From the NCBI GenBank assembly GCA_017625185.1, contig JAGALN010000035.1:1-10591 (forward strand): a stretch of 10,591 bases of DNA. Direction: 5' to 3'. Below, in pieces: positions 1 to 5,393 of the stretch; the first letter of the stretch is position 1, and each line of letters starts with the position of its first letter. The notes beneath the pieces were generated by a model. It ran no database searches, was not told the DNA's origin, and saw only the letters and a program-made list of their open reading frames with translations. Origin of the DNA: Clostridia bacterium (GTDB lineage: Bacteria; Bacillota; Clostridia; Monoglobales; Monoglobaceae). The translations under genes and the position numbers were made by a program.

Positions 1-541
1 CTTCTTCGGGGGTGTCGGTGCTTTCCAGACGTTCCAGCAAGGATTGTTGCTCTCGGTTGCCGTCATCCGGCACCGCATACAAAGATTCTGGGTGGATTCC
101 CGCATCCAGTGCAGAGGAAAGCTCTGCGCCGGAGATGCCCAGGCGCTGGGCAAGCTCGTTCAGGGTGGGCTCTCTGCCGGTTCGATTGGTGATCTCTTCC
201 CTAAGAGCCATGGCACGAACTGCTGTTTCCTTGAGAGAGCGGCTGACCTTGATGATGCCGTCATCCCGTAAAAATCGTTTAATCTCCCCCATAATCATGG
301 GCACTGCATAGGTAGAAAAACGGACGTCAAAACCCAAATCAAACTTTTGCACCGCCTTGATCAGACCGATGCAGCCTACCTGAAACAAATCCTCCATCTC
401 TTGACCACGACCCAAAAATCGTTTTACCACGCTATGTACCAAACCGGTGTTTTGTTCTACCAATAAGTCTTGTGCGGACTTGTCTCCCTCTCCGGCACGA
501 ATTAAAAGCTGGTGGTTTTCCCCATGTTGTTTAGCTTCCAT
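1..541 (-). CDS. sigF: Sporulation sigma factor F (SpoIIAC), 3' end beyond the window
   Basis: This is the forespore RNA polymerase sigma factor that acts right after asymmetric division and is held inactive by SpoIIAB. I translated the minus strand from the ATG at 541-539 and obtained 180 open residues up to the window edge; Bacillus SigF is about 255, so the C-terminal part (region 4, -35 recognition) is missing only because the window ends. Region 2 is clear: residues about 30-95 contain [15 protein letters not shown] and [21 protein letters not shown], the core-binding and -10 recognition helices typical of SigF/SigG/SigE. Region 3 begins near residue 98 ([11 protein letters not shown]). 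The start overlaps the end of spoIIAB by 11 bases and only a weak purine-rich site precedes it, so translation is probably coupled. The position directly after spoIIAB distinguishes it from the paralogue SigG. Identification is firm. Confidence 0.95.
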   Translation of the reverse strand, partial: MEAKQHGENHQLLIRAGEGDKSAQDLLVEQNTGLVHSVVKRFLGRGQEMEDLFQVGCIGLIKAVQKFDLGFDVRFSTYAVPMIMGEIKRFLRDDGIIKVSRSLKETAVRAMALREEITNRTGREPTLNELAQRLGISGAELSSALDAGIHPESLYAVPDDGNREQQSLLERLESTDTPEE

Positions 542-965
542 AGCGGTCCTGCCCGATTCGCTTGGTCATGGTTATCGTTGTGCCCTTTCCCGGGGCAGAA
601 TCCACATCCAAGGTGTCCATAAAGCTCTCCATGACTGTAAACCCCATACCGCTCCGCTCCTCCCCCGGAACGGTAGAATAGAGGGGCTGCATGGCAAGAG
701 GAATGTTCTCAATCCCCTCGCCGCTATCTTCGATGATAACAATAAACTCCTCTTGAACAATCTTGCAGACCATCTCCACCTGACCGGACTTTTTTGCATA
801 GCCATGGACAATGGCGTTGGTTACCGCTTCGGAAACGGCGGTCTTGATATCTGCCAACTCCTCGCAGGTAGGGTCAAGCTGTGCCGCAAAGGCTCCTGCT
901 GCCGCCCTGGCAAAGGCTTCGTTTCTTGCCTTGGCAGGAAACTGCAGTTTCATATAGTTTTCCAT
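531..965 (-). CDS. spoIIAB: Anti-sigma F factor / serine kinase SpoIIAB
   Basis: SpoIIAB binds sigma F in the predivisional cell and mother cell and phosphorylates SpoIIAA; dephosphorylated SpoIIAA displaces it and frees sigma F in the forespore. The 144-residue protein is family length. It carries all landmarks of the GHKL ATP-binding fold: the N box around residues 46-55 (E46, N50 in [11 protein letters not shown]), the G1 box D80-S-G-E-G-I, the glycine-rich lid R104-S-G-M-G-F, and G126-K-G-T near the C terminus. An AAAGGAGGA ribosome site at about 972-980 lies 6 bases before the ATG and overlaps the end of spoIIAA. The stop overlaps the start of sigF. Nothing suggests damage. Confidence 0.97.
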   Translation of the reverse strand: MENYMKLQFPAKARNEAFARAAAGAFAAQLDPTCEELADIKTAVSEAVTNAIVHGYAKKSGQVEMVCKIVQEEFIVIIEDSGEGIENIPLAMQPLYSTVPGEERSGMGFTVMESFMDTLDVDSAPGKGTTITMTKRIGQDRYGS

Positions 966-979
966 TTTTTATCCTCCTT

Positions 980-1285
980 TCATCCACAGTCAATGATTTT
1001 CTTTAGTCCGGAAAGCTCCAAAATCCGGTCTACCTGGGGCTGGGCACGGATAATCATAATGGTACCGTTTCGTGCCTTGATTTGCTTGTATCTGCCCAAA
1101 ATCATCCCGATTCCCGAACTATCCATAAAGGAGACCTTAGCAAAATCCAGAATCAGGTTTTTGATGGGACAAAGCTGAAGCTGTCGGTCAATGTCGCTGC
1201 GGATCTCTCCGGCACAGCTTTGGTCAATCTCTCCCGATAGCTTCACAACGAGGGTTGTCCCGATTTGTTCTGTCCGTATCGTCAT
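980..1285 (-). CDS. spoIIAA: Anti-anti-sigma factor SpoIIAA
   Basis: SpoIIAA is the small STAS-domain protein that, when unphosphorylated, attacks the SpoIIAB-sigma F complex; SpoIIAB phosphorylates it and SpoIIE restores it. The protein is 101 residues from the ATG at 1285. The segment FMDSSGIGMILGRYKQIK matches the diagnostic STAS motif; S56, the first serine of DSSG, aligns with the phosphorylated Ser58 of Bacillus subtilis. Residues about 12-20 (LVVKLSGEI) form the usual first strands. I chose the ATG at 1285 because an AAGGAGGA site (1291-1298) ends 5 bases upstream of it; an in-frame GTG at 1303 adds six residues but lies upstream of that site. It is the first gene of the operon, 14 bases before spoIIAB. 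Confidence 0.96.
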   Translation of the reverse strand: MTIRTEQIGTTLVVKLSGEIDQSCAGEIRSDIDRQLQLCPIKNLILDFAKVSFMDSSGIGMILGRYKQIKARNGTIMIIRAQPQVDRILELSGLKKIIDCG

Positions 1286-1290
1286 AGTTT

Positions 1291-1298
1291 TCCTCCTT
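1291..1298 (-). promoter_or_regulatory. Ribosome binding site deciding the spoIIAA start
   Basis: AAGGAGGA on the minus strand, 5 bases before the ATG at 1285. It rules against the upstream in-frame GTG at 1303. Confidence 0.85.
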
Positions 1299-1324
1299 GT
1301 CACTTAATTTTTACATACAACTCC

Positions 1325-1352
1325 ATGATACCACAGATAAACTATTTCCCAA
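1325..1352 (-). promoter_or_regulatory. Candidate promoter of the spoIIA operon
   Basis: On the minus strand TTGGGA (1347-1352) and TATCAT (1325-1330) are separated by 16 bases, a fair sigma-A-like match (4/6 and 5/6) about 40 bases before the spoIIAA start. In Bacillus the operon is read by sigma H with Spo0A; I could not find a convincing sigma H pair (AGGA-type -35 with GAAT -10) here. About 20 bases upstream of the -35, TTTGTCATG (1372-1380) matches 7 of 9 positions of the Spo0A box, which is weak support for Spo0A control. Confidence 0.4.
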
Positions 1353-1525
1353 TTATTTCCGTACCCAAAAACATGACAAAATTTGAGGCAGGGTTGCGGT
1401 TCCTTAAAAAAGATCTCTCGTATGTGATTGTTTTTATGTTAAAATATTTTATTGGCTATTGCTTAAACTGACCAGCATCACGGACAATATTTTGTTTTTC
1501 TATGACATACAATAAAAGTGTTGTA

Positions 1526-1537
1526 ACCAATATTGGT
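1526..1537. promoter_or_regulatory. Perfect 12-bp palindrome, candidate operator of the XRE regulator
   Basis: ACCAATATTGGT is an exact inverted repeat whose right end lies 20 bases before the ATG of the XRE gene. Small XRE regulators commonly bind such dyads in their own control region. A second partial copy of the core, CAATATT, begins at 1485, 43 bases (about four helical turns) upstream of the CAATATT at 1528. Operator function is inference. Confidence 0.4.
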
Positions 1538-1557
1538 CAAAGCGAGAGGAAACGGTT

Positions 1558-1797
1558 ATGGAACAAAAAATCAGACGGGATTTGAATTTGGGAGATAATC
1601 TCCGGCGGTTACGGGATTTATCGGGATTGTCCCAGGAGAAGCTATGTGCTGAACTGCAACGGCAGGGTTGTGACATTGGAAGAACGACCTATGCAAAATA
1701 CGAGGCAGGAGAGCTAAATATCCGGGCGAGCGTCATGGTTGCACTGCGAAAGATTTATCAATGCTCCTATGACGATTTCTTTCTGGGATTGGATTAG
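1558..1797 (+). CDS. Small XRE-family helix-turn-helix regulator
   Basis: A 79-residue protein that is almost entirely one Cro/C1-type helix-turn-helix domain. Residues about 12-32 (LGDNLRRLRDLSGLSQEKL) form the first helices and the start of the HTH with the typical L-S-Q-E-K-L signature. GRTTYAKYEAGELN near residues 41-54 is the recognition-helix and following turn (usual form: S.YE.G...P). The last part, ALRKIYQCSYDDFFLG, is the usual closing helix of these regulators. There is no ligand or oligomerisation domain. The ribosome site GAGAGGA (1544-1550) stands 7 bases before the ATG. It lies divergently from spoIIA and 16 bases ahead of the ComFC-like gene, so it may be cotranscribed with that gene. 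Targets cannot be read from the sequence; self-regulation through the upstream palindrome is a reasonable guess. Confidence 0.85.
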   Translation: MEQKIRRDLNLGDNLRRLRDLSGLSQEKLCAELQRQGCDIGRTTYAKYEAGELNIRASVMVALRKIYQCSYDDFFLGLD

Positions 1798-1813
1798 ACC
1801 GTGCCGACAGGGT

Positions 1814-2587
1814 ATGGTTTTTTTCGTTAACAGGGGAAAGGGGTTGTCTACACTGGGAAAGGACTCGAATTTCATCCGGGTGCTGAAAAATGTTATTTTT
1901 CCACGGCGGTGCGTCTTTTGCAGACGGTTTCTGGCTCTGGATGCGGGAACCGGGGTCTGCATCGATTGTATGAACAAGATACCTTTTAACATTTCTTACC
2001 ATCACTGCAAGGGTTGCGGCAGGCCGATTCCGGAGGGCAGGGTGTACTGTGCCGATTGTGCCAGAGGGGAGCGGTATGCCTTTGCGAAGGTTCATGCTGC
2101 CTACCTTTATGAAGAGCCGGCAAGGCTTGCCATGATTCGGTTCAAGCGGGAATGGAATCACAGTTTTGCTGCCGTCTTTGCCGAGCACATGGCGGAGATT
2201 ATCAGGCGGGAGGTGTCTTTATCGGAAATTGATTTGGTGGTAGCGGTACCGCCCCGAAAGGAACGGATGCGGAGGATGGACTATGACCAGGCACTGAACC
2301 TTGCTATGACACTGGCAAAAATTTTGGAGCTTCCCTGCCTGGGCGGCGTGATGCGGCAGAAGGAAAAACGCAGAAAGCAAAGCAGTCTTTCCTATGAGGA
2401 GCGGCGGCGGAATGTCCAGGGGAATTTTCTGGTGGTTAAGAAAGAGGCGGTTGCCGGGAAGCGGATTCTTTTGGTGGATGACATCTGTACCACCGGAGCT
2501 ACCTTAAACGAATGCGCCAAGGTTCTGCGGTGTGCCGGTGCCAAAACGGTGGTCTGTGCCGTTGCAGCCATCACCGGGGAGGAATAA
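1814..2587 (+). CDS. comFC: ComFC-like protein, zinc-ribbon plus phosphoribosyltransferase fold
   Basis: This is a ComF/GntX-family protein; family members are needed for DNA uptake in competent bacteria, but non-competent species carry them too and the reaction is unknown. From the ATG at 1814 it has 257 residues. The N-terminal part has four CxxC pairs (C33/C36, C49/C52, C65/C68, C79/C82), the cysteine-rich zinc-binding region typical of the family. The C-terminal half is a type I phosphoribosyltransferase domain with the PRPP-binding signature ILLVDDICTTGATL (about 218-231) and the family segment RRMDYDQALNLA near 153-165 (usual form R..G.NQ...LA). The start is uncertain: the ATG at 1814 has only a weak upstream AGGG, while the in-frame TTG at 1844 (247 residues) follows a purine-rich AGGGGAAAGGGG and would begin closer to the conserved VLKNVIFPRRC. 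The reading frame is open further upstream inside the XRE gene, but that part resembles nothing in the family. Confidence 0.85.
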   Translation: MVFFVNRGKGLSTLGKDSNFIRVLKNVIFPRRCVFCRRFLALDAGTGVCIDCMNKIPFNISYHHCKGCGRPIPEGRVYCADCARGERYAFAKVHAAYLYEEPARLAMIRFKREWNHSFAAVFAEHMAEIIRREVSLSEIDLVVAVPPRKERMRRMDYDQALNLAMTLAKILELPCLGGVMRQKEKRRKQSSLSYEERRRNVQGNFLVVKKEAVAGKRILLVDDICTTGATLNECAKVLRCAGAKTVVCAVAAITGEE

Positions 2588-2615
2588 AAAATTTTTGATT
2601 TTAAGAGATTTGTAA

Positions 2616-2644
2616 TTTACATGTAATAAACTTTATGATAAAAT
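2616..2644 (+). promoter_or_regulatory. Probable murA promoter
   Basis: TTTACA (2616-2621) and TAAAAT (2639-2644) are 17 bases apart, each one mismatch from the sigma-A consensus. An alternative overlapping pair is TTGTAA (2610-2615) with TATGAT (2634-2639) at 18 bases. The start of transcription would fall near 2651, giving a leader of about 115 bases. A perfect 10-bp palindrome TTACATGTAA (2617-2626) covers the -35 element and could be a repressor site. Confidence 0.65.
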
Positions 2645-2691
2645 AGAAACGGTGAGTTATTTTACAGAGATAGATGATTGATAGGAAAAAG

Positions 2692-2728
2692 CAACAGAGG
2701 GAAAATTTCACGGGGTTTCTTTCTGTTG
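2692..2728 (+). other. Hairpin in the murA leader
   Basis: CAACAGAGGGAAA (2692-2704) can pair with TTTCTTTCTGTTG (2716-2728): 13 pairs, two of them G-U, around an 11-base loop. It has no U tract behind it, so it is not an intrinsic terminator. It ends 25 bases before the murA ribosome site. I recognise no known riboswitch or leader family. Confidence 0.45.
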
Positions 2729-2753
2729 AGCAAGGTTTGGGCAAGTGTTTCAT

Positions 2754-2759
2754 GGGAGG
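2754..2759 (+). promoter_or_regulatory. Ribosome binding site deciding the murA start
   Basis: GGGAGG lies 7 bases before the ATG at 2767. The upstream in-frame ATG at 2674 has no such site, and the 31 extra residues it would add do not resemble MurA. Confidence 0.85.
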
Positions 2760-2766
2760 CAGAAGC

Positions 2767-4071
2767 ATGGAAAAAATGGTTGTTCTGGGGGGTGCCCCGT
2801 TGACCGGCAGAGTGGAAATCAGCGGTGCGAAGAATTCCGCCGTTGGGATTCTGGTTGCTGCCATTATGGTCAAGGGCAAGTGCCGGATTGACAATGTTCC
2901 TCATGTCAGTGATATTGATGTTTTGATTGAGATCATTAACAACCTGGGCGGCAAGGCTGCCTTTGTTGCTCCCGGTGTTGTGGAAATCGACGCCACCGAA
3001 TTAAATAGCTTTGAAGCCGGTTACGAAACCGTCCGGAAGATTCGTGCATCCTCCTACCTGATGGGGGCACTTTTGGGTCGGTTTGGTAAGGCACGGGTGG
3101 CGTTGCCCGGCGGCTGCGATTTCGGGGTTCGCCCCATTGACCAGCACATTAAGGGCTTTAAGGCTTTGGGCGCTGAGGTTACCATCGAGCACGGTATGGT
3201 GGAGCTTGCGGCGGAAAAGCTGGTTGCGGACAACGTCTATCTGGATGTGGTGTCGGTTGGTGCAACCATCAACATTATGCTTGCGGCGGTATTTGCCGAG
3301 GGAACTACCGTCATTGACAGTGCGGCAAAGGAGCCGCATATTGTTGATGTGGCAAACTTCCTAAACTGTATGGGTGCCAACATCCGTGGTGCCGGTACCG
3401 ACCTGATCCGGATCAAGGGCGTGGAAGAGCTTCATGGAGGCAGTTTCAGCGTGATTCCTGACCAGATTGAGGCGGGAACCTTTATGATTGCGGCTGCGGC
3501 AACCCATGGGGATGTGATTGTCAGCAATATCATTCCCGAGCATATGGAATCCCTCTCGGCGAAGCTGGCGGAGATGGGTGTAGGAATTGAAGAATACGAC
3601 GAGGCGATTCGGGTTTACGCCAAGGATGGCGAGCCTTATGTTGCTGCCAATGTAAAAACCCAGCCTCATCCCGGCTTCCCCACCGATTTGCAACCCCAGA
3701 TGGCAACTTTGCTTGCTACTGCAAAGGGGACTAGCATTGTGACAGAGAATGTTTGGGATAATCGTTTCAAATACATAGGCGAGCTGAACCGGATGGGCGC
3801 CAATATCTCGGTGGAGGGCAGAATTGCCACCATTGAGGGGACGCCTTACCTGACCGGTGCACCGGTGTCTGCCACCGACCTTCGTGCCGGAGCGGCTTTG
3901 GTGATTGCGGGGTTGATGGCTCATGGCGTTACCGAGATTTATAACCTGAAGTACATCGACCGTGGCTATGAGGGGTTTGAGGACAAGCTCCGGAGCCTTG
4001 GTGCCCAGATTGCCCGCAGAGGCAGCGGCCGTAGGGCGGAGGATTTGGAAGAGGAAACCACCACGGCGTAG
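2767..4071 (+). CDS. murA: UDP-N-acetylglucosamine 1-carboxyvinyltransferase MurA
   Basis: MurA transfers enolpyruvate from PEP to UDP-GlcNAc, the first committed cytoplasmic step of peptidoglycan synthesis and the target of fosfomycin. The 434-residue protein is close to family length (about 420-435) and shows the EPSP-synthase-like two-domain fold. K22-N23 (ISGAKNS) contact the substrate. C117 in [11 protein letters not shown] is the catalytic and fosfomycin-binding cysteine, so the enzyme is of the fosfomycin-sensitive Cys type rather than the Asp type. HPGFPTDLQ holds D307, aligned with the base D305 of E. coli. R373 in DLRAGAAL aligns with the conserved R397. Firmicutes often have two MurA paralogues (MurAA and MurAB/MurZ); I cannot tell which this is. 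The C-terminal tail ([14 protein letters not shown]) is charged and probably disordered. It has its own promoter and is followed by a terminator-like hairpin. Confidence 0.97.
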   Translation: MEKMVVLGGAPLTGRVEISGAKNSAVGILVAAIMVKGKCRIDNVPHVSDIDVLIEIINNLGGKAAFVAPGVVEIDATELNSFEAGYETVRKIRASSYLMGALLGRFGKARVALPGGCDFGVRPIDQHIKGFKALGAEVTIEHGMVELAAEKLVADNVYLDVVSVGATINIMLAAVFAEGTTVIDSAAKEPHIVDVANFLNCMGANIRGAGTDLIRIKGVEELHGGSFSVIPDQIEAGTFMIAAAATHGDVIVSNIIPEHMESLSAKLAEMGVGIEEYDEAIRVYAKDGEPYVAANVKTQPHPGFPTDLQPQMATLLATAKGTSIVTENVWDNRFKYIGELNRMGANISVEGRIATIEGTPYLTGAPVSATDLRAGAALVIAGLMAHGVTEIYNLKYIDRGYEGFEDKLRSLGAQIARRGSGRRAEDLEEETTTA

Positions 4072-4083
4072 CAAAATAAAAAA

Positions 4084-4111
4084 GGGGTGTCAACGACATC
4101 CCTTATTTTTT
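4084..4111 (+). terminator. Terminator-like hairpin between murA and the MBL-fold gene
   Basis: GGGGTGTC (4084-4091) pairs with GACATCCC (4095-4102): 8 pairs including one G-T, with a 3-base loop, preceded by an A run and followed by TTATTTTTT (4103-4111). This is the form of an intrinsic terminator. It begins 12 bases after the murA stop and ends immediately before the ribosome site of the next gene, so it may act as a partial terminator that lowers downstream expression. Confidence 0.7.
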
Positions 4112-4130
4112 GAGGAAGGAGAGGTCCATC

Positions 4131-4919
4131 ATGAAAATGTGTTCCATTCGCAGCGGCAGCAGAGGCAATGCCATTCTGGTCTGGACAGAAAAGACCAAGT
4201 TAATGATTGATTGCGGCATCAGCGGCAAGCTGGCAGAGAGCGGTATGCGGGAAGCAGGGCTTTCTCCGGAGGAATTGACAGCGGTTCTGGTAACCCATGA
4301 ACACAAGGACCACACTGGCGGTGTCGGCATTATCAGCCGACGGTACGGGGTTCCTGTTTTTGCCAACGAGAGAACCTGGTGTGCTATGGAGGGGGCTTTG
4401 GGGAAGATTGCCCCGGAGCACAAAAAGACCTTTGACCATATCCAGGAGTTTTCGGTGGGAGATATTGAGGTTTCGCCCTTTTCCATTCCCCATGACGCCG
4501 CTGACCCGGTGGGGTATTGCCTGACCGGCGAGGGGAAGAAGCTTGCCATTGCCACCGATATCGGGGTTTTGCAGGAGTCTCTGTTCCGGGCGGTGAAGGG
4601 GAGTGAGGCGGTTTTGCTGGAGTCCAACCATGACCGGAATATGTTGGAGATGGGAAGCTACCCCCTGCCCTTAAAACAGCGGATTCGCAGCGAGAGAGGG
4701 CATTTATCCAACGAGGAGGCAGGAAAGGCGGCAGAGTTTCTGGTGCGGATGGGAGTCCGACAGATTTTGCTGGGACACCTGAGCCCTGAGAACAACTATC
4801 CCTTATTGGCAGAACAGACGGTGAAGAACACCCTGACCGCTGCAGGGATCCAGCCGGGGCGGGATATGATGCTGGGCATTGCCCCCGGCGACCGCTTGGG
4901 AAGAATTTGTGAGATATAA
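4131..4919 (+). CDS. walJ: MBL-fold metallo-hydrolase, WalJ/YycJ type
   Basis: This is a cytoplasmic metallo-beta-lactamase-fold hydrolase of the YycJ/WalJ group. In low-GC Gram-positives such proteins are linked to the WalRK cell-wall regulon and to coordinating wall synthesis or DNA repair with division; the substrate is not settled. The 262 residues match the family. Metal ligands are visible: H56-E-H58-K-D60-H61 (THEHKDH), H121 (PHDA), D143 (ATDIG) and H216 (GHLSPENN). The opening CSIRSGSRGNAILV is the family's characteristic first strand and ESNHD (about 164-168) is a further family signature. I chose the ATG at 4131 because GAGGAAGGAGAGG (about 4112-4124) precedes it. The walRKHI genes are not in the window; here it sits behind murA, in keeping with a cell-wall role. 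The symbol rests on family resemblance. Confidence 0.88.
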   Translation: MKMCSIRSGSRGNAILVWTEKTKLMIDCGISGKLAESGMREAGLSPEELTAVLVTHEHKDHTGGVGIISRRYGVPVFANERTWCAMEGALGKIAPEHKKTFDHIQEFSVGDIEVSPFSIPHDAADPVGYCLTGEGKKLAIATDIGVLQESLFRAVKGSEAVLLESNHDRNMLEMGSYPLPLKQRIRSERGHLSNEEAGKAAEFLVRMGVRQILLGHLSPENNYPLLAEQTVKNTLTAAGIQPGRDMMLGIAPGDRLGRICEI

Positions 4920-4953
4920 AAACAGGCGTATCCTTTTGGATACGCCTGTTTTT
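4918..4953. terminator. Strong bidirectional intrinsic terminator
   Basis: AAAAACAGGCGTATCC (4918-4933) and its exact complement (4938-4953) enclose a TTTT loop, giving a perfect 16-bp stem with an A run on one side and a T run on the other. On the plus strand it ends the MBL-fold gene, whose stop codon it overlaps. On the minus strand it lies just downstream of rnpB and would end that transcript with the same structure. Confidence 0.95.
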
Positions 4954-4967
4954 ATGCTCTATTTCCG

Positions 4968-5333
4968 AATCCCTAATTTCTACGTTGGCAGCAAACCGTA
5001 AGCCGGGTTCTGTCGTGGATGGTCATCTATCTGGGACGCCTGTCGCCAGACGCCTCAAGCCGCCCTTTCGGGAGATGCCGGACCAGCTTAGCCTCCCATT
5101 CAAGCGTTGCTCCGGATGGGGTTTACAGCGCCCGTATGTCACCATACAGGCGGGTGAGCTCTTACCTCGCCTTTCCACCCTTACCTGCAAAAGCAGGCGG
5201 TATCTTTCTGTTGCACTTTCCTTAGAGTCGCCTCCACAAGCCGTTAGCTTGCATCCTGTCCTATGGAGCCCGGACTTTCCTCACACATTGTGCGCAACCA
5301 TCTGGGTTACTGCCAACGTAGGGATTAGGGATT
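4968..5333 (-). repeat. Inverted repeat flanking and extending rnpB helix P1
   Basis: The two 24-base ends at 4968-4991 and 5310-5333 are inverted copies of each other apart from two adjacent positions: a 12-bp P1 helix, a 2x2 mismatch, then 10 further pairs (AATCCCTAAT with ATTAGGGATT). On the promoter side the sequence is a tandem of two GGGATTA units (5321-5334). The extension lies outside the usual P1 helix. Confidence 0.7.
4980..5321 (-). ncRNA. rnpB: RNase P RNA, bacterial class A
   Basis: This is the catalytic RNA of RNase P, which removes 5' leaders from pre-tRNAs. Read on the minus strand, it contains the universal core near its 5' end, GAGGAAAGTCCGGGCTCC (about 5263-5280), followed by ATAGGACAGGATGC. 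Further on are AGTGCAACAGAAAGATACCGCC, then GCTGTAAACCCC..CCGGAGCAA, and near the 3' end CCAGATAGATGACC and ACAGAACCCGGCTTA. The CCGGGCTCC/ACAGAA arrangement fits class A (E. coli-like), not Bacillus class B. The ends are set from helix P1: CTACGTTGGCAG (5' end, 5310-5321) is exactly complementary to CTGCCAACGTAG (3' end, 4980-4991). The length of about 342 is usual. It lies downstream of serA on the same strand. A TCTAAT at 5331-5336 (minus strand) could serve as its -10, but no good -35 accompanies it; read-through from serCA with processing is the alternative. Confidence 0.97.
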
Positions 5334-5340
5334 AGATTGC

Positions 5341-5372
5341 AGGGCGATGATTGCAGCTGCAATCATCGCCCT
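5341..5372. repeat. Perfect 32-bp palindrome between serA and rnpB
   Basis: The arm AGGGCGATGATTGCAG is followed directly by its exact complement, with no spacer; as RNA it would fold into a long hairpin with a minimal loop. It lies 21 bases after the serA stop. Neither strand has a T run after it, so it does not meet the usual form of an intrinsic terminator. It may mark the 3' end of the serCA message, protect that end, or bind a protein. Confidence 0.85.
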
Positions 5373-5393
5373 ATCAAGTCATGTATTATCGTT

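Larger units (their letters stand above)
1286..1557. other. AT-rich divergent intergenic region (spoIIA / XRE regulator)
   Basis: This 272-base stretch holds no gene. It contains the candidate spoIIA promoter on its left side, an AT-rich middle with a 12-bp palindrome TAAAATATTTTA (1440-1451), an isolated TACAAT (1508-1513) that could be a -10 for the plus-strand regulator but lacks a recognisable -35, and the ACCAATATTGGT palindrome close to the regulator start. Confidence 0.6.

Noticed and set aside
447..1178. Long plus-strand open frame of 243 residues over spoIIAB/spoIIAA
   Set aside because: It is antisense to two clearly conserved genes, has no ribosome site, and its translation resembles no protein family.
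1440..1451. TAAAATATTTTA palindrome
   Set aside because: It is made only of A and T in an AT-rich spacer, where such dyads arise easily by chance.
3361..4074. Minus-strand open frame of 237 residues inside murA
   Set aside because: It mirrors the coding frame of murA and shows low-complexity, shadow-type composition.
4985..5335. Plus-strand open frame of 116 residues over the RNase P RNA
   Set aside because: The sequence is the conserved RNase P RNA on the other strand; its core motifs and P1 helix explain it fully.
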